From Icerya purchasi (Eukaryota > Arthropoda > Insecta > Hemiptera > Monophlebidae), in NCBI GenBank assembly GCA_039619475.1, contig CM077116.1:462147576-462211575 (forward strand): a stretch of 64,000 nt of DNA, written 5' to 3'. A program made the position numbers and the translations under genes. Below the pieces are notes generated by a model. That model worked only from the letters and a program-made list of their open reading frames with translations. It searched no databases and was not told the DNA's origin. Shown one piece after another: positions 25,193 to 35,502 of the stretch (position 1 is its first letter; each line of letters opens with the position of its first letter).

Positions 25193-27384
25193 CCACCATA
25201 TTTTGATACTTTAGAAGAAAATATATTTAAATTAAGCTAGTCTAAGTATTAAAATAAAATTATAAATTAAATTAAAATGATTAAATTGAAATTAAAACGG
25301 TCGAATAAAATTAGACTTTGATTTTTAAAAAGAGATTATCGAATTTTTGAAATTATTTAAAATCTTTCAGAGGCCTCTTAAAACTAGTTTTAAAACGCTT
25401 TTCAAGCATATCGCTATGTGTGTGATCAACCATCCTAGGACGATGAAAATCGTTATATATTTAATTGATGAATTCAAACGGTAGCCTTAATTTCTGTCAC
25501 ATATTACAATTTACATTTTCAAAAGTTAATTACAGGTGTTTGTATATTAATTCACTTTTAAAATATCTACTGCAATACTAACTTAATCATTTTTATAAAT
25601 AATTCCAAATCAGTATTCGTAAAATTAATCTATCTAGTATGTTTACTTACTGCATTAGATTAACGTTAAAATAAGCTCTCAAATGAATTACAATATAAAT
25701 ACAATTTTTCATATAATGCAGACATTTTTTATATAGTTGTGATACCTTTACGCATATCTCCACCTTGGAATCACTAGCGAAAGCATAAAATGCTGCCCCC
25801 TAAAATTTACGGAAATGTAAAAAAAAAGCATACAAAAAACATTAAAACTCTTTAGAATTACCATCACATATGCTACAGCTTCAGCAGCGCTTTAAAACGG
25901 AATGTGTTAATCACACATCTAATGATATGGGGGCCTCTGTTAACTTTCTAAACAAGTATAAAAAATTTATAATTGTTTTGAACTGAAATTAACGATTAGG
26001 CCAAAAAAAAAAGAATCACAGTAAATTAAATCAAATGACGTTTTAATTAATTCTACTTAATTATTTTATCAACCTAATTAATACGTTGAAATTATTATAT
26101 TGTTTTTTTTTTTACTTTTTTGTACACGAAGAGGGAAAAAAAAAAAAGCGGAAGTAAAAATTTACTTTTAATTCGATCACATTTTAGTTTATTTACACAC
26201 AAATACACGCAACACGCATATCCATACACACCCACACACACACCCACAATTAATTGTTTATACATACAACAAATATTTATTTTGTAGAAATCTTTTTTAT
26301 TCATACCGATTAGTAATTAATTTTAACGCTAATATAATATTTTATACTAGTCATGTAGAAATTTTGGTAATGAACATCTAGGCGATAGAAAATGATAATT
26401 AAAGATACGTACGTAAATACGTACTTTATAAATTTCGTAGCACGATGCTTTTTATTTTTAATAATTTTAATTGGAATAAAATTTATTATTTCTAATTTCG
26501 GTTTTTTTTTTTCACTTCTTGAAAATACAAGTATTTCGACGCATGATTCTTGGAAAACGTTTAATCACTCTGAAAATCAAAATTAAAAGTTTCATGATAT
26601 ATTTATATTTTTGAGGATGGAAAATTTAAAAATAAAAAAACCTTTTAAAACAAATGCACATAAGTGTGGGTTTATGTGCGCATCTAGGACGTAGGCAGAA
26701 CTTTGTGACTCGAAAAAATAATGCTACTTATTTCTCGATACGGAATTGAAATCATTCAGTCTCGATAAAATTTAATTCGAGTAGTCCCGAGTAATTTGAA
26801 AAAATTTAAAAACGTGTAACTTGTTAATCTAAGCTTCTTAACGTAAAGATTGCACGGTCCAGTTATGAAAAAAGAAGCAATAAACTTTTATTCTTTAAAA
26901 AAATGTTTAAAAGATTATGAAAAAGTTACTTTTACATAGAGCGGGGATTTGCTCAAATACATATAAAGTATTCCAGGTGTACACGGAATTGTGTGCCAAA
27001 TAAATACATAATTCAAGAGTAATCAGAGTAGTTTTTAATGGTCAAAGTACGTGACCAGCGTGGTTTCTTTCTTTTAGTAGTTTATTAATTGCAATTTTTT
27101 TTTTTTTCAATGAAAAATAATATTGACATATTATATATTATAATTGGGGGGTCAGCACATCAAAATACGTACGAAAAGCAAAACTGTTACCATTATTTAT
27201 ATTTACAATAATAAACATTTCATTCAATTTGATATCAACAGTCTGAGTTCGTGTTTTTATCGAAATAGAACACCTAATCGAAATTACCTTGCGCACCAAC
27301 TGAAATACATTCTGTACGAAAAGTATGGAAGTACTTATATACTATGTATATTACATTGGTTTCCCTTTTTTTTCTTATATGTGT
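25193..27384. other. No gene recognised
   Basis: AT-rich DNA with a CA-rich patch at 26200-26250. Open frames are short and without motifs. A microsatellite at 27380-27405 marks the 3' end of the next element. Confidence 0.5.
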
Positions 27385-30238
27385 GTGTATATATATATAT
27401 ATATTGGTGCGGAACATGTCTTCATGTAAGATATTCACGCGTTTCGGCTAATGTTTTTATTTCCGCGAACGACTTCCTTCCTTCGATGTCATCCATGAAC
27501 CGAATACGAGGTCTTCCTTTTTGTAATTTTCCTTCTGTTTTGCCTTCGATTAAGTTGTAATTCATGTTGAGTGGCATATGTCCTATTTCGGTACTTCTTG
27601 TTTCTACTATCCTTAATATTTCTCGTCATTGTTCAATATCTTATCGGTCCATCTTATTCTCAGATTTCAAATGACTCCAGTTTGTATTTGTCCTTTTTCA
27701 ATAGCGTCCGAGTTTCGCATCCGTACAGGGCAATACTCCAAACGAAACTTTTCATAAATTTATTTCTAATGTTTATTAATTGTCAAAAGGGAAGTTTGTT
27801 TTTTGCTAAAGGCATTCTTAGCTTTGGTTACTTTTTCCATTATTTCCCGTTAGATTCTACCATTGTTTGTTATTAAACTACCCAGATAATTGGTTTACTT
27901 ATTCTAGCATTTTCCTATTTACAGATATCTTCAACTGCTCGTCTCCTTTTTTATTACACCTTATCACTTCGGTTTTATTTTCATTGATTTTCATTTTACA
28001 TTCGGCATTTAACAGCCTATTTAAATCGTTGATCGATTTCTGCAGTTTCGTTTTTCGCTATCAGTGCGATATCGTCTGCGTATCTAATTGGTTTATATCT
28101 CACGCCGTTTATTTTTATTTCATCATTCTCGATGCCTGAGAAACGTTTTAATGTCTTTTCAACATAAATGTTAAATAGCAATCCGCACTGATTTTTCCAT
28201 TTATGATAATTTTTTGATTTTGATAGAATTCGAATAATATTTTTCGGTCTGTCATAAATGTCGATATTTACTTCTTTTAGACGTCATAATGTTCCAGTTA
28301 ACATTGTCAAAGCTTTTTCTACGTTAATGAAGGCTATACACATTGCTTTACTCAATTCCCGCGGTTTTTCCATCAATAATATAAGAGAAAATATAGCTTT
28401 TTTTATTCCTTTCTTTCTTCTAAAACCGTTTAACTGATCTTCTGGTAGGTTTTCTTCTATTTTCCTTTGGATTACTTTAGTTGGAATTTTTTGTGTGTGA
28501 GATAATAAGCAGAGAATGCGATAATGCTCACATCATTGAGCGGTGTTATTTTGTGATATAGCAATTAATAGATTTTTTTCGAAATCCTTAGGAATTTTTC
28601 CCGATTTGGAAATACCACTTATAAGTTGATATAATGCATTTCATGCTTTATTTCCTAATATTTTAATGAATTTACTGGGTATTCAATCTATTCTTGATGA
28701 TTTTTAGAATTTAAGATTGTCTATCGCAAATTCAAATTCTTACTTCAGGATGCTTGGATCTTCCTTATATTCCTCTACAACTGCATCATCTTCTACTACC
28801 GATGCACGGTCCATTGGTGTTTTGTTACAGAGTTGTTCAATATATTCTTTTCATCTGTTTTGTATTTCATCTTTTTCTATAATAATGTTTCCATTACGGT
28901 TTTTGTTATTATGTAATTTCTTGAATCTTAGGTTGAATTGTTTCTTTATTTCCACGTATGATTTTTCCACGTTTCCATTTTATATGTTTTTGTCAATATC
29001 CTTACATTTATCTTGTACGCAGTCTTCTTTAGCTTTAATTGTTTTTCTATTTATTAGATTTCTGTACTTTCCATATTCATTGAATTTTCCTTCTGGTTTG
29101 GCTTACCTTCTCTGATCCATTAGTCGTACTAATTCTTCCACTATCCTAGGATTTATAAATTGGATTTTCTTCTTTTCCTAAATGTTTTAATTTATTTCTT
29201 TTTTGAAATATTTCCATTTATCATTATCATCTTTTCCTTCTACCCTAACTGGGTTATATTTTTTCATCTTGGATAGATTACATTTTCTGATTTTCGGTTA
29301 ATAATACTTATGTTTCAGTTTTAGTCTGCTAGTCATTATAACTAGAATGTGATCAGAATTAATATTTGCTCCAGGGCAGCTTTCGCATAACTTGATCTAA
29401 TTTTTATATTTGTGTCGAACTAGAATTTAATCTAGTTGATACCTTCGGAGAAATCCACGTATATTTTCTTCTTTTTGGCTAATCATATAGCGTATTTTTA
29501 ACGGCAAGATCATGGCTACCACAGAATTCAATTAGCCATTAGCCTATTCTATTTGTTTTGTCCAGTCCGAATTTTCCTGTAATATTATCCAACTTTTCTT
29601 CTTCAACTACAGCGTTCCAATCTTCGAGTATTATTAAATTTTCTCTATCTTTCACTTCTAATAGAACTTCACTACTAGTCGTTTTTCATGTAAATTTGGG
29701 TATCAGATCTGTCAGATCGCTTCTTATCCGCGTCATAATTATTCTATCGCTATACACCCATATACTTTTGACATTATTCGTTATTGTTCTAGAAAAAAGG
29801 AATCAACTCTTGCACTTCCGTTTTCGGATCCGCTGCGCATAAACCTGTTCTCTTCACTCTATAAATCTCCACTTTCCGTCCATCTGGTTTCACTGATGCC
29901 CAATATGTCGATCTCCGTTCTTATCATTTCTGTTTTTAGATTTTCTAATTTCCGCATTGTTTTAATTATTTAACATTCCAATATACTTTATTCTGTGTAT
30001 TCTTTTGCCGAAGAATCCAGTTTTTAGACGCCAGATACTCACCTTCTCGCTCTAAATTGATATTCATTAATCCAGCCGGGTCACCAACGAGTTATTGACA
30101 ATCTGCTTGTTAGAGACGCAGTTATAGCTTGACGATATTTATGGTAAGAACACTTTCAACAAGTGACGTTGCCCCGTTTTCGTACGAGCGATGTATATGT
30201 GAGCTCTGTTTTAGCTTTTCTCATCAGAGCTAAGCCCG
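27385..30238 (-). mobile_element. RTE-like LINE, nearly full length but mutated
   Basis: On the minus strand it starts near 30238 and ends at about 27400 in a (TA)n/(TG)n microsatellite, which is typical of RTE 3' ends. It is about 2.85 kb, close to RTE length. The coding order is endonuclease (from about 29980) then RT (about 28450-28040) and a C-terminal part ending GRPRIRFMDD near 27500. Many stops and shifts interrupt it. The first 150 bp (30090-30238) are not assigned with certainty; they could be 5' UTR. The Gypsy element begins within 4 bases of its 5' end. Confidence 0.75.
28030..30000 (-). pseudogene. Endonuclease-reverse transcriptase of the RTE-like LINE
   Basis: Near 29990-29885 the frame reads WNVK and then RKLENLKTEMIRTEIDILGI and SETRWTE, the start of an APE-type endonuclease (family form: WNVRTL...KLENL...DILGISETRW). 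The RT follows: DQLNGFRRKKGIKKAIFSLI near 28440 matches the QxGFRxGRxTxDAIF block; KAMCIAFINVEKAL matches the first catalytic Asp block, with its Asp replaced (DFEKAF to NVEKAL); near 28190 CGLLFNIYVEKTLKRFSG matches the SPLLFNIYIE block; KPIRYADDIALIAKNE at 28084-28055 is the palm box, with its two Asp intact. Stops after most blocks show it is no longer expressed. Confidence 0.75.
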
Positions 30239-30241
30239 ACG

Positions 30242-30361
30242 AAATTATTATTAAAATTATTATTTATCGAAAGTATTTACAAAATGGTTATTTATCGGAA
30301 GTATTTACAATTATTATTTATATACAAAATTATTTATAGTTTTTTGTAGTGTACACCTACA
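30242..30361 (-). repeat. 3' LTR of the Gypsy element, truncated to 120 bp
   Basis: The first 120 bases of the LTR are present and identical to 34974-35093. The remaining 301 bases, including the terminal CTACA, are missing, and the sequence passes directly into the 5' region of the RTE-like LINE. Confidence 0.85.
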
Positions 30362-30373
30362 ATCCCTCCCTTT
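30362..30373 (-). other. Polypurine tract (plus-strand primer)
   Basis: Minus-strand AAAGGGAGGGAT directly before the TGTAGG start of the 3' LTR, the expected place and composition for the primer of second-strand synthesis. Confidence 0.85.
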
Positions 30374-30405
30374 GTAAAAAATAAAAAAAAATGGAACATT
30401 AATTA

Positions 30406-32432
30406 TTAAATAAAACGTACCAGAGGTTTAATACTCCTGCCAAATCTTGTGGTAACTTTCTCGTGGAAGGATCGTGGGATGTGGTTATTCCATTGTCGGT
30501 TCTGTACCGGTTGGTCATCACGACTAAATGGAAGTTCTTCAAAGTTCGTCTGTAAATCTGAGTCCAAGGTCGGTGACGTTCTTAATATTCCTCTGGCTGA
30601 AGCTGGGGAAGTGACTCCTTGATTATATTCGTTGCTATCTGTGGATGACGTTGTTGGGAAATTGTTATCTGGACGTTCACTTTCTAGAAAAAATGCTGGA
30701 ATCACGCGGTCCATTGAGACTGTGCGTTGGTCCGTTCCGTAATCTAGGGTGAGCACTTTTCCTTTACGTTTCAGTACTCTAAATGGTCCAGTGTACGGCC
30801 GTTGTAGCGGGGTGCGAGTTGCATCCTCTCGTACTAAAACATGTGTGCAGGTTGCCAGTTCTGGTGCTACAAAAATTGGAGTCGTGCATTTATGTGTAAA
30901 CGGTACCGGCCGGAGTGTGTTCATAGCTGCTTGTAATGAGCGGACATATGATTCTGTGGCCTTGGTAACATCAATTCCTTCATCATCCTGCCAAAGTAAT
31001 CCACCTGGAATCGTAAGCTGAGTGCCAAATGCTAATTGCGCTGAAGAAACATTGGGATCTGATTTTATTGCTGTACGAAGTACTAGTAAAACCAGTGGTA
31101 GTGAATCTAACCAATCAGCAGCAACGCACTTCAATGCTGTTTTCAGTGTTCGATGCCATCGTTCAAGTGCTCCATTGGCAATCGGATGATATGCTGATGT
31201 TTTTATGTGGTCCACTCCCAGAATCCTTGTCAGTTCAGTAAAAAGTATACTTGTGAATTGCCTGCCACGATCTGAAGTCAAACGGTGTGGTACTCCATAA
31301 CGGGAAACCCATTCTCGAACAAAAACGGTAGCGATTGTATTTGCCGATATATCAGCCAAGGGTATGGCTTCTGGCCAGCGTGACCATCGATCAATGAATG
31401 TGCATAAGTATGTGAATCCTCTGGATTCGGGTAGCGGGCCCACAATATCGATATGGACATGTTGGAATTTCTGCGACTCTGGGAATTTTTCCAGTGGTGA
31501 TTTTGTATGCCGGTTAACTTTTGACAGTTGACATGGTTGACATGCCTTGACCCAAATTCGGATGTCCTTCGTTGCATTCGGCCACCAGTATTGTGAAGTA
31601 ATAGCTTTTACTGTGCTGTTTTGGCCACTGTGTGCTATGTTGTGGATAGAGTTGAAAATTTTCTGCCGAAGCCGTTCTGGTATGACTGGTCGTTGGATTC
31701 CCTGGAAAATATCACAAAATATGTGGTTCCCCTCTCGTTCTACTGTTATAAACGTGTGATTGCCGTATCCATTTTGGCGCATCTGCTCGATCTCTACATC
31801 TCCATTCTGACTTGCTGCAATTTCTGAGAAAGAAGTTGATTGTGGAACTGCATTGACTGTTTCTACCCGAATCAACGCGTCTGCCACCACATTAGATTCG
31901 CCTTTGATATATTCAAATCTGGGTGCATATTGCAGGATGAATTCGATTAATCTAGTACGACGGTCCAGCATTCTCTTTTTTCCTGTCTGCGGTCGTAGGA
32001 AAGTTAGTGGTTTGTGATCTGTGCGAATTGTAAAATCTTTACCTTCTAATTGATAGGTGAACTTTTCGATGGCCCGGGCGATTGCATATAGTTCCTTGTC
32101 GTATGCACACCACTTTTCTTGAGCTGGTGTAAGTCGTTCTGACAGGAATGCTAATGGCTGCCAACTGGATTCTGCTTGACAACGTTGTTCTAGGACGGCT
32201 CCAACTGCTATATCTGAAGCATCAGTTGTTAATCTGAGTTCTGCGTTAGAATCTGGGAAGACTAATTCTGCTGCTTCCTGTATTCCTATCTTTGCCTGTT
32301 GATGGACTGCTAATAATTCCTCTGTCCATGTGATTGGTGTTTTATCGTTACGCCGAGGATGACCACGCAGCAGGTCGGTAAGTGGTGATAGTGTTCGTGC
32401 TGCATTGGGGTAACAATTACGATAAAAATTAG
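30406..32432 (-). pseudogene. pol: Gypsy Pol, RNase H and integrase part
   Basis: Continues Pol in the shifted frame, starting at the RT connection (YPNFYRNCYPNAARTLSPL). Residue numbers count from the first Met of the open frame at 32577. RNase H shows TDASDIAVGAVLE at 118-130, YDKELYAI at 159-166 and RTDHKPLTFL at 185-194. The integrase has an HHCC zinc region (H312, H316, C346, C349: HNIAH...KACQPC) and a DD35E core (D377 in HVHIDIVG, D436 in LTSDRG, E472 in NGALERWHR), then the GPF/Y-type module RPYTGPFRVLKRKG at 593-606. The domain inserts the cDNA into host chromosomes. The only defect noticed is the upstream frameshift. The frame ends 33 bases before the PPT. Confidence 0.92.
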
Positions 32433-33682
32433 GATACCTAGCTGCGTTCGAAGTTGTGCGATGGTTTTTGGTGGTTGTAGCAAACGAATAGCTTCCAGAC
32501 GTTCCCTTGTTGGTCGAAAACCACAGGCGCTGATATTGTATCCTAAAAAGTTGATATCTTCCTTCAGGAAATGGCATTTGGCTATGTTGATGTGGAGGCC
32601 AGCTGCATCTAAACGTTCCAGTACTGCTCGCAAATGTGACATGTGTTCCTCTTCTGTTTTGCTGAAGATAAGGATGTCATCCAAATACACAAAAGTGTTG
32701 GGCAGGTCCTTCAATACGTCATCTATAAATCGTTGCCAGGTCTTTGGGGCGTTCATGAGTCCAAACGGCATTCGTATATGTTCGTATAATCCAAACGGGA
32801 GGACTATTGCGGTTTTTTCCTGGCCATTCTTGTTGACGGGAATGTTATAGTACGCACGAGTAATATCAATATTTGAGAAAATTTTGTTACCGTGGAGCCC
32901 AGCGAAAGCATCTTCCAGACGTGGCATTGGGTATTCGTCTCGCTTGGTAACTGCATTTAATTGTCGGAAATCGCCGCAGAGTCGAATATTACCATCTTTC
33001 TTGGCTACCACTACTGCTGGAGAGCTCCATGCTCCTTTGGATGGCTGTAAGATACCAACTTTTACCATTGCATCCACTTCTTGTTTTGCTCGTTTCCCGA
33101 TGTCTGGCCGAAGGCGTCGAGGTTTTGAGCGGATCGGTGGTCCAGCAGTTTCAATGTGAAGTGCGACATTGTGTTTGATCGGTGGGAGCTCCTGTCGGGC
33201 TTGAGTGATTGAAGGAAATTCGCTCAGCAGCTGTGCGACGCTATTGTTGATGGATACCACATGAATGTTGGAAGCTGTTGTAGTTCCTTCACTGGTTGGT
33301 ACTGATGTGAGATTTCGACTGTCTAGCAAGCGTTTTCGTGTTAGATCTGGAATCAACTGAAATTTCGCCAGGAAATCGGCTCCTAGAATCCCGTGTGGTA
33401 CATCTGCTATTATCAGTGTCCATTTGAATGTGCGTGTCAGGCCCAATGATAGGTTAGTTTCAACTGAACCATATGTTGTGATCGGTTTCTTGTTGGCGCC
33501 TTCTAATCGAAAACCTGGGTCCAGCCGTTCGTACTTCAGCTGCTTTCCGATATGTTCTGGTATAATCGAAACGTCTGAACCAGTGTCGATGAGGAATGTG
33601 CAGTGCAATTTTTGGTCCCGAACAAACATCCGCTGCGACTTGGATTGTATCGAAACAGTCGCAGCCATCCTGTTTCGATTTT
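32433..33682 (-). pseudogene. pol: Gypsy Pol, protease and reverse transcriptase part
   Basis: First part of Pol; its open frame starts inside the gag overlap at 33773 (residue 1 below). The aspartic protease has LIDTGSDVSIIP at residues 61-72, with the catalytic DTG at 63-65, and ILGADFL at 129-135. The RT follows, with AWSSPAVVVAKKDGNIRLC at 248-266, LCGDFRQLNAVT, FSNIDITRAYYNIPV carrying the first catalytic Asp, LPFGLYEHIRMPFGLMNAP and the palm box FVYLDDILIF with Asp pair at 365-366. All key residues are intact. The frame is lost by a one-base change near 32433 inside the RT connection (after LRTQLG), where the rest of Pol moves to another frame; otherwise no stop is seen. Function: makes element cDNA in the particle. 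Confidence 0.92.
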
Positions 33683-34588
33683 TTAGTTTAACTGTTGCAA
33701 TTTCGGATCGAACATGCTGCATCCTTTTCGGCATTTCCGCGAATCCTTTCCAAACTTTGCATGGAAATAACATACGCCATCTTTGAAAAAGTTTTGACGC
33801 TCCATCAGTCTGGGTCGGGATTGCGATCGAGGTCGTCTTCTTTCATCTGCTAGCTGCGTGCAGGCGCAGGTGGACTGAGTAGTTGGTGCTCCCGTCGCCA
33901 TCTGCATGGTTAGCGTTTCGACCGTCTTGGTGAGTGAAGCAATAGCCGTATACATCTCATTTATCTCCATCCGTAAGTGACGCTGTTCCTGGATTTCTGC
34001 TATCTGGAAAGGTACGGCGGCTGAATTTGCAAGTGGATTTCGCATTGCAAGTCGATCGGTGTAGAGCAGGTCCGCTGTTTTCGCTGCGTCCTCCAGATTT
34101 TTCTCAGACGTTATGCCAGTGACCAAGCTTCGGATGGACTGGTCTATATTGTTTAGCCATAGACGCCGGAGAACCAATTCATGTTTCGCATTGAGTGGCC
34201 CAGATCCAAGTAATCGTTTCATTTCTGCCAGTATCTGCGATGGTTTGCCGGAGCAGGTGCGTGCCGATAACAATTCATCGATCTGTTGCTCTTGTGCAAC
34301 TCCAAACGTGGACAGGATGGTCTCTCGGGCTTTCTGGAATTTATTTCTCTCCGATGACCGGATAACTTCTGCAATCGCCAGTAACACTTCATCTGGTAAG
34401 GCCAGATAGATCGTAGACATCTTTTCGTCGTCGTCCGTGATATTGTAGCTTTTCAGTACCGCTTCGACCATTAGAAACCACAGATCCGGATCGTTTTTTA
34501 TGTATCTTGGAATGTTGACACGGTGCAAGGGTCTCGGTGTTACTTCTGTGAGGCCGGATGCGGTTGAGGAATCTGCTGATCCTTCCAT
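33683..34588 (-). CDS. gag: Gypsy Gag polyprotein (CHCC type)
   Basis: The 301-residue structural protein that packages element RNA in cytoplasmic particles. It begins 85 bp after the 5' LTR with MEGSADSSTASG. Residues 25-180 are the capsid-like helical part (PRYIKNDPDLWFLMVEAVLK), 240-262 is an Arg-rich basic stretch, and 273-290 is a single zinc motif, C273-x2-H276-x9-C286-x3-C290 (CYFHAKFGKDSRKCRKGC). This CHCC spacing differs from the CCHC knuckle of retroviruses and marks the CsRn1 clade. The frame is fully open with normal length. It ends in TAA right after the heptamer GTTAAAC, which could shift ribosomes into pol. Confidence 0.92.
   Translation of the reverse strand: MEGSADSSTASGLTEVTPRPLHRVNIPRYIKNDPDLWFLMVEAVLKSYNITDDDEKMSTIYLALPDEVLLAIAEVIRSSERNKFQKARETILSTFGVAQEQQIDELLSARTCSGKPSQILAEMKRLLGSGPLNAKHELVLRRLWLNNIDQSIRSLVTGITSEKNLEDAAKTADLLYTDRLAMRNPLANSAAVPFQIAEIQEQRHLRMEINEMYTAIASLTKTVETLTMQMATGAPTTQSTCACTQLADERRRPRSQSRPRLMERQNFFKDGVCYFHAKFGKDSRKCRKGCSMFDPKLQQLN
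33686..33692 (-). promoter_or_regulatory. Candidate -1 ribosomal frameshift site between gag and pol
   Basis: Minus-strand GTTAAAC lies in the gag frame as G TTA AAC, immediately before the gag stop TAA. The pol frame is -1 relative to gag and overlaps it, so a slip back by one here would continue as CTA AAA AAT CGA. The same heptamer is a known working slip site (equine arteritis virus). A downstream pseudoknot or stem was not worked out. Confidence 0.55.
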
Positions 34589-34652
34589 TGTTGCCAGCGC
34601 TGCAATGATTTGTTGCTAAGCAATACCGATTAAGTGCGGCACGGTGGTTCCA

Positions 34653-34672
34653 AAATAATCGTGGTCGCCAAT
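34653..34672 (-). other. Primer-binding site region
   Basis: Minus-strand ATTGGCGACCACGATTATTT starts right after the 5' LTR. The TGG at its third base pairs with the CCA end of a tRNA. The tRNA cannot be named with certainty; CsRn1-type elements often use tRNA-Trp (TGGTGACCCCGAC), which this matches only in part. Confidence 0.65.
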
Positions 34673-35093
34673 TGTAGCATGGTGTGTACCAGGCTACTAA
34701 GAAATACAGTGTTGCCGAAATGAACTGCAGCAAATTTAAAGAACGGTATATTTCGCCAAAGTATACATCAAGTGTGAACGTCGCCGGAATGATAAATAAA
34801 CATTGATCGCATAAAATTGACAGCCATATAGTTCGACATCGATATCAGAATAATCTTAATTTTAACAGTAAAAAATAGACGTGTACATATGGCGAGTAAA
34901 TGACAATTCTTATAACGCGGGGTAAACAATTGTATGAAAAAATTAAATTAAAATTATGACGGAATTGTTTACAAAATTATTATTAAAATTATTATTTATC
35001 GAAAGTATTTACAAAATGGTTATTTATCGGAAGTATTTACAATTATTATTTATATACAAAATTATTTATAGTTTTTTGTAGTGTACACCTACA
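34673..35093 (-). repeat. 5' LTR of the Gypsy element
   Basis: Read on the minus strand, it starts TGTAGGTGTACACTACA and ends ATGCTACA, giving the paired ends TGTAG...CTACA. Its length of 421 bp is normal. It begins with a short tandem duplication (TTATCGGAAGTATTTACAA-type unit twice, one base different). The end is set by the ATTGGCGACC that follows, a normal spacing to the PBS. Confidence 0.85.
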
Positions 35094-35471
35094 TTACTAT
35101 CAAAAGAAAAAATAATCTCACTCGCGAGGCAAATAACAATGAAATTTATTTTTTAAAAATTCCCCCTTCGAGAAATCCTAGAGATCTATCTTTTATATAT
35201 GTGATTATTTACTTCCTCAAATTATAAATAAACCTTCATAAATTCTACTCAATGAAATTGCGCGAGGTAATTTCTAATTTTGGTAACTCTCCAGTGTATT
35301 AACCAGTCTAAATTGGGGATTTGTAACTTATGAAAAAAACTCGTTTCTGATAATTTATTGAGACAATGTAACAATTATTATACAGTATAACAGCAATCTA
35401 ATGGGTTAATCGGCAGTTAAAATTGCTGCATACAGTAGAAATCTGTTATAATAACATTGAAGGAGATAAAT

Positions 35472-35502
<31 letters not shown>

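Larger units (their letters stand above)
30242..35093 (-). mobile_element. Gypsy LTR retrotransposon, CsRn1-type (complete except for the 3' LTR)
   Basis: Minus-strand element of 4.85 kb: 5' LTR (34673-35093), PBS (about 34663-34670), gag (33683-34588), PR-RT-RNaseH-IN in the -1 frame relative to gag, PPT (30362-30373) and a truncated 3' LTR (30242-30361). There is no env. The Gag with a C-x2-H-x9-C-x3-C motif and the GPF module at the end of the integrase fit the CsRn1 clade of Gypsy/Metaviridae elements. The part of the 3' LTR that remains matches the 5' LTR at 120 of 120 bases, so the insertion is young. A single frameshift in pol disables this copy. Confidence 0.92.

Noticed and set aside
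27144..29842. Several plus-strand frames of 90-140 codons rich in Phe, Ser and Leu
   Set aside because: They are antisense to the minus-strand RTE-like LINE, whose own motifs explain the region.
30207..30236. CTGATGAG on the minus strand, the core of a hammerhead ribozyme
   Set aside because: No stem II followed by a GAAA at the right place and no cleavage triplet could be fitted. An 8-base match is expected about twice by chance in a window of this size.
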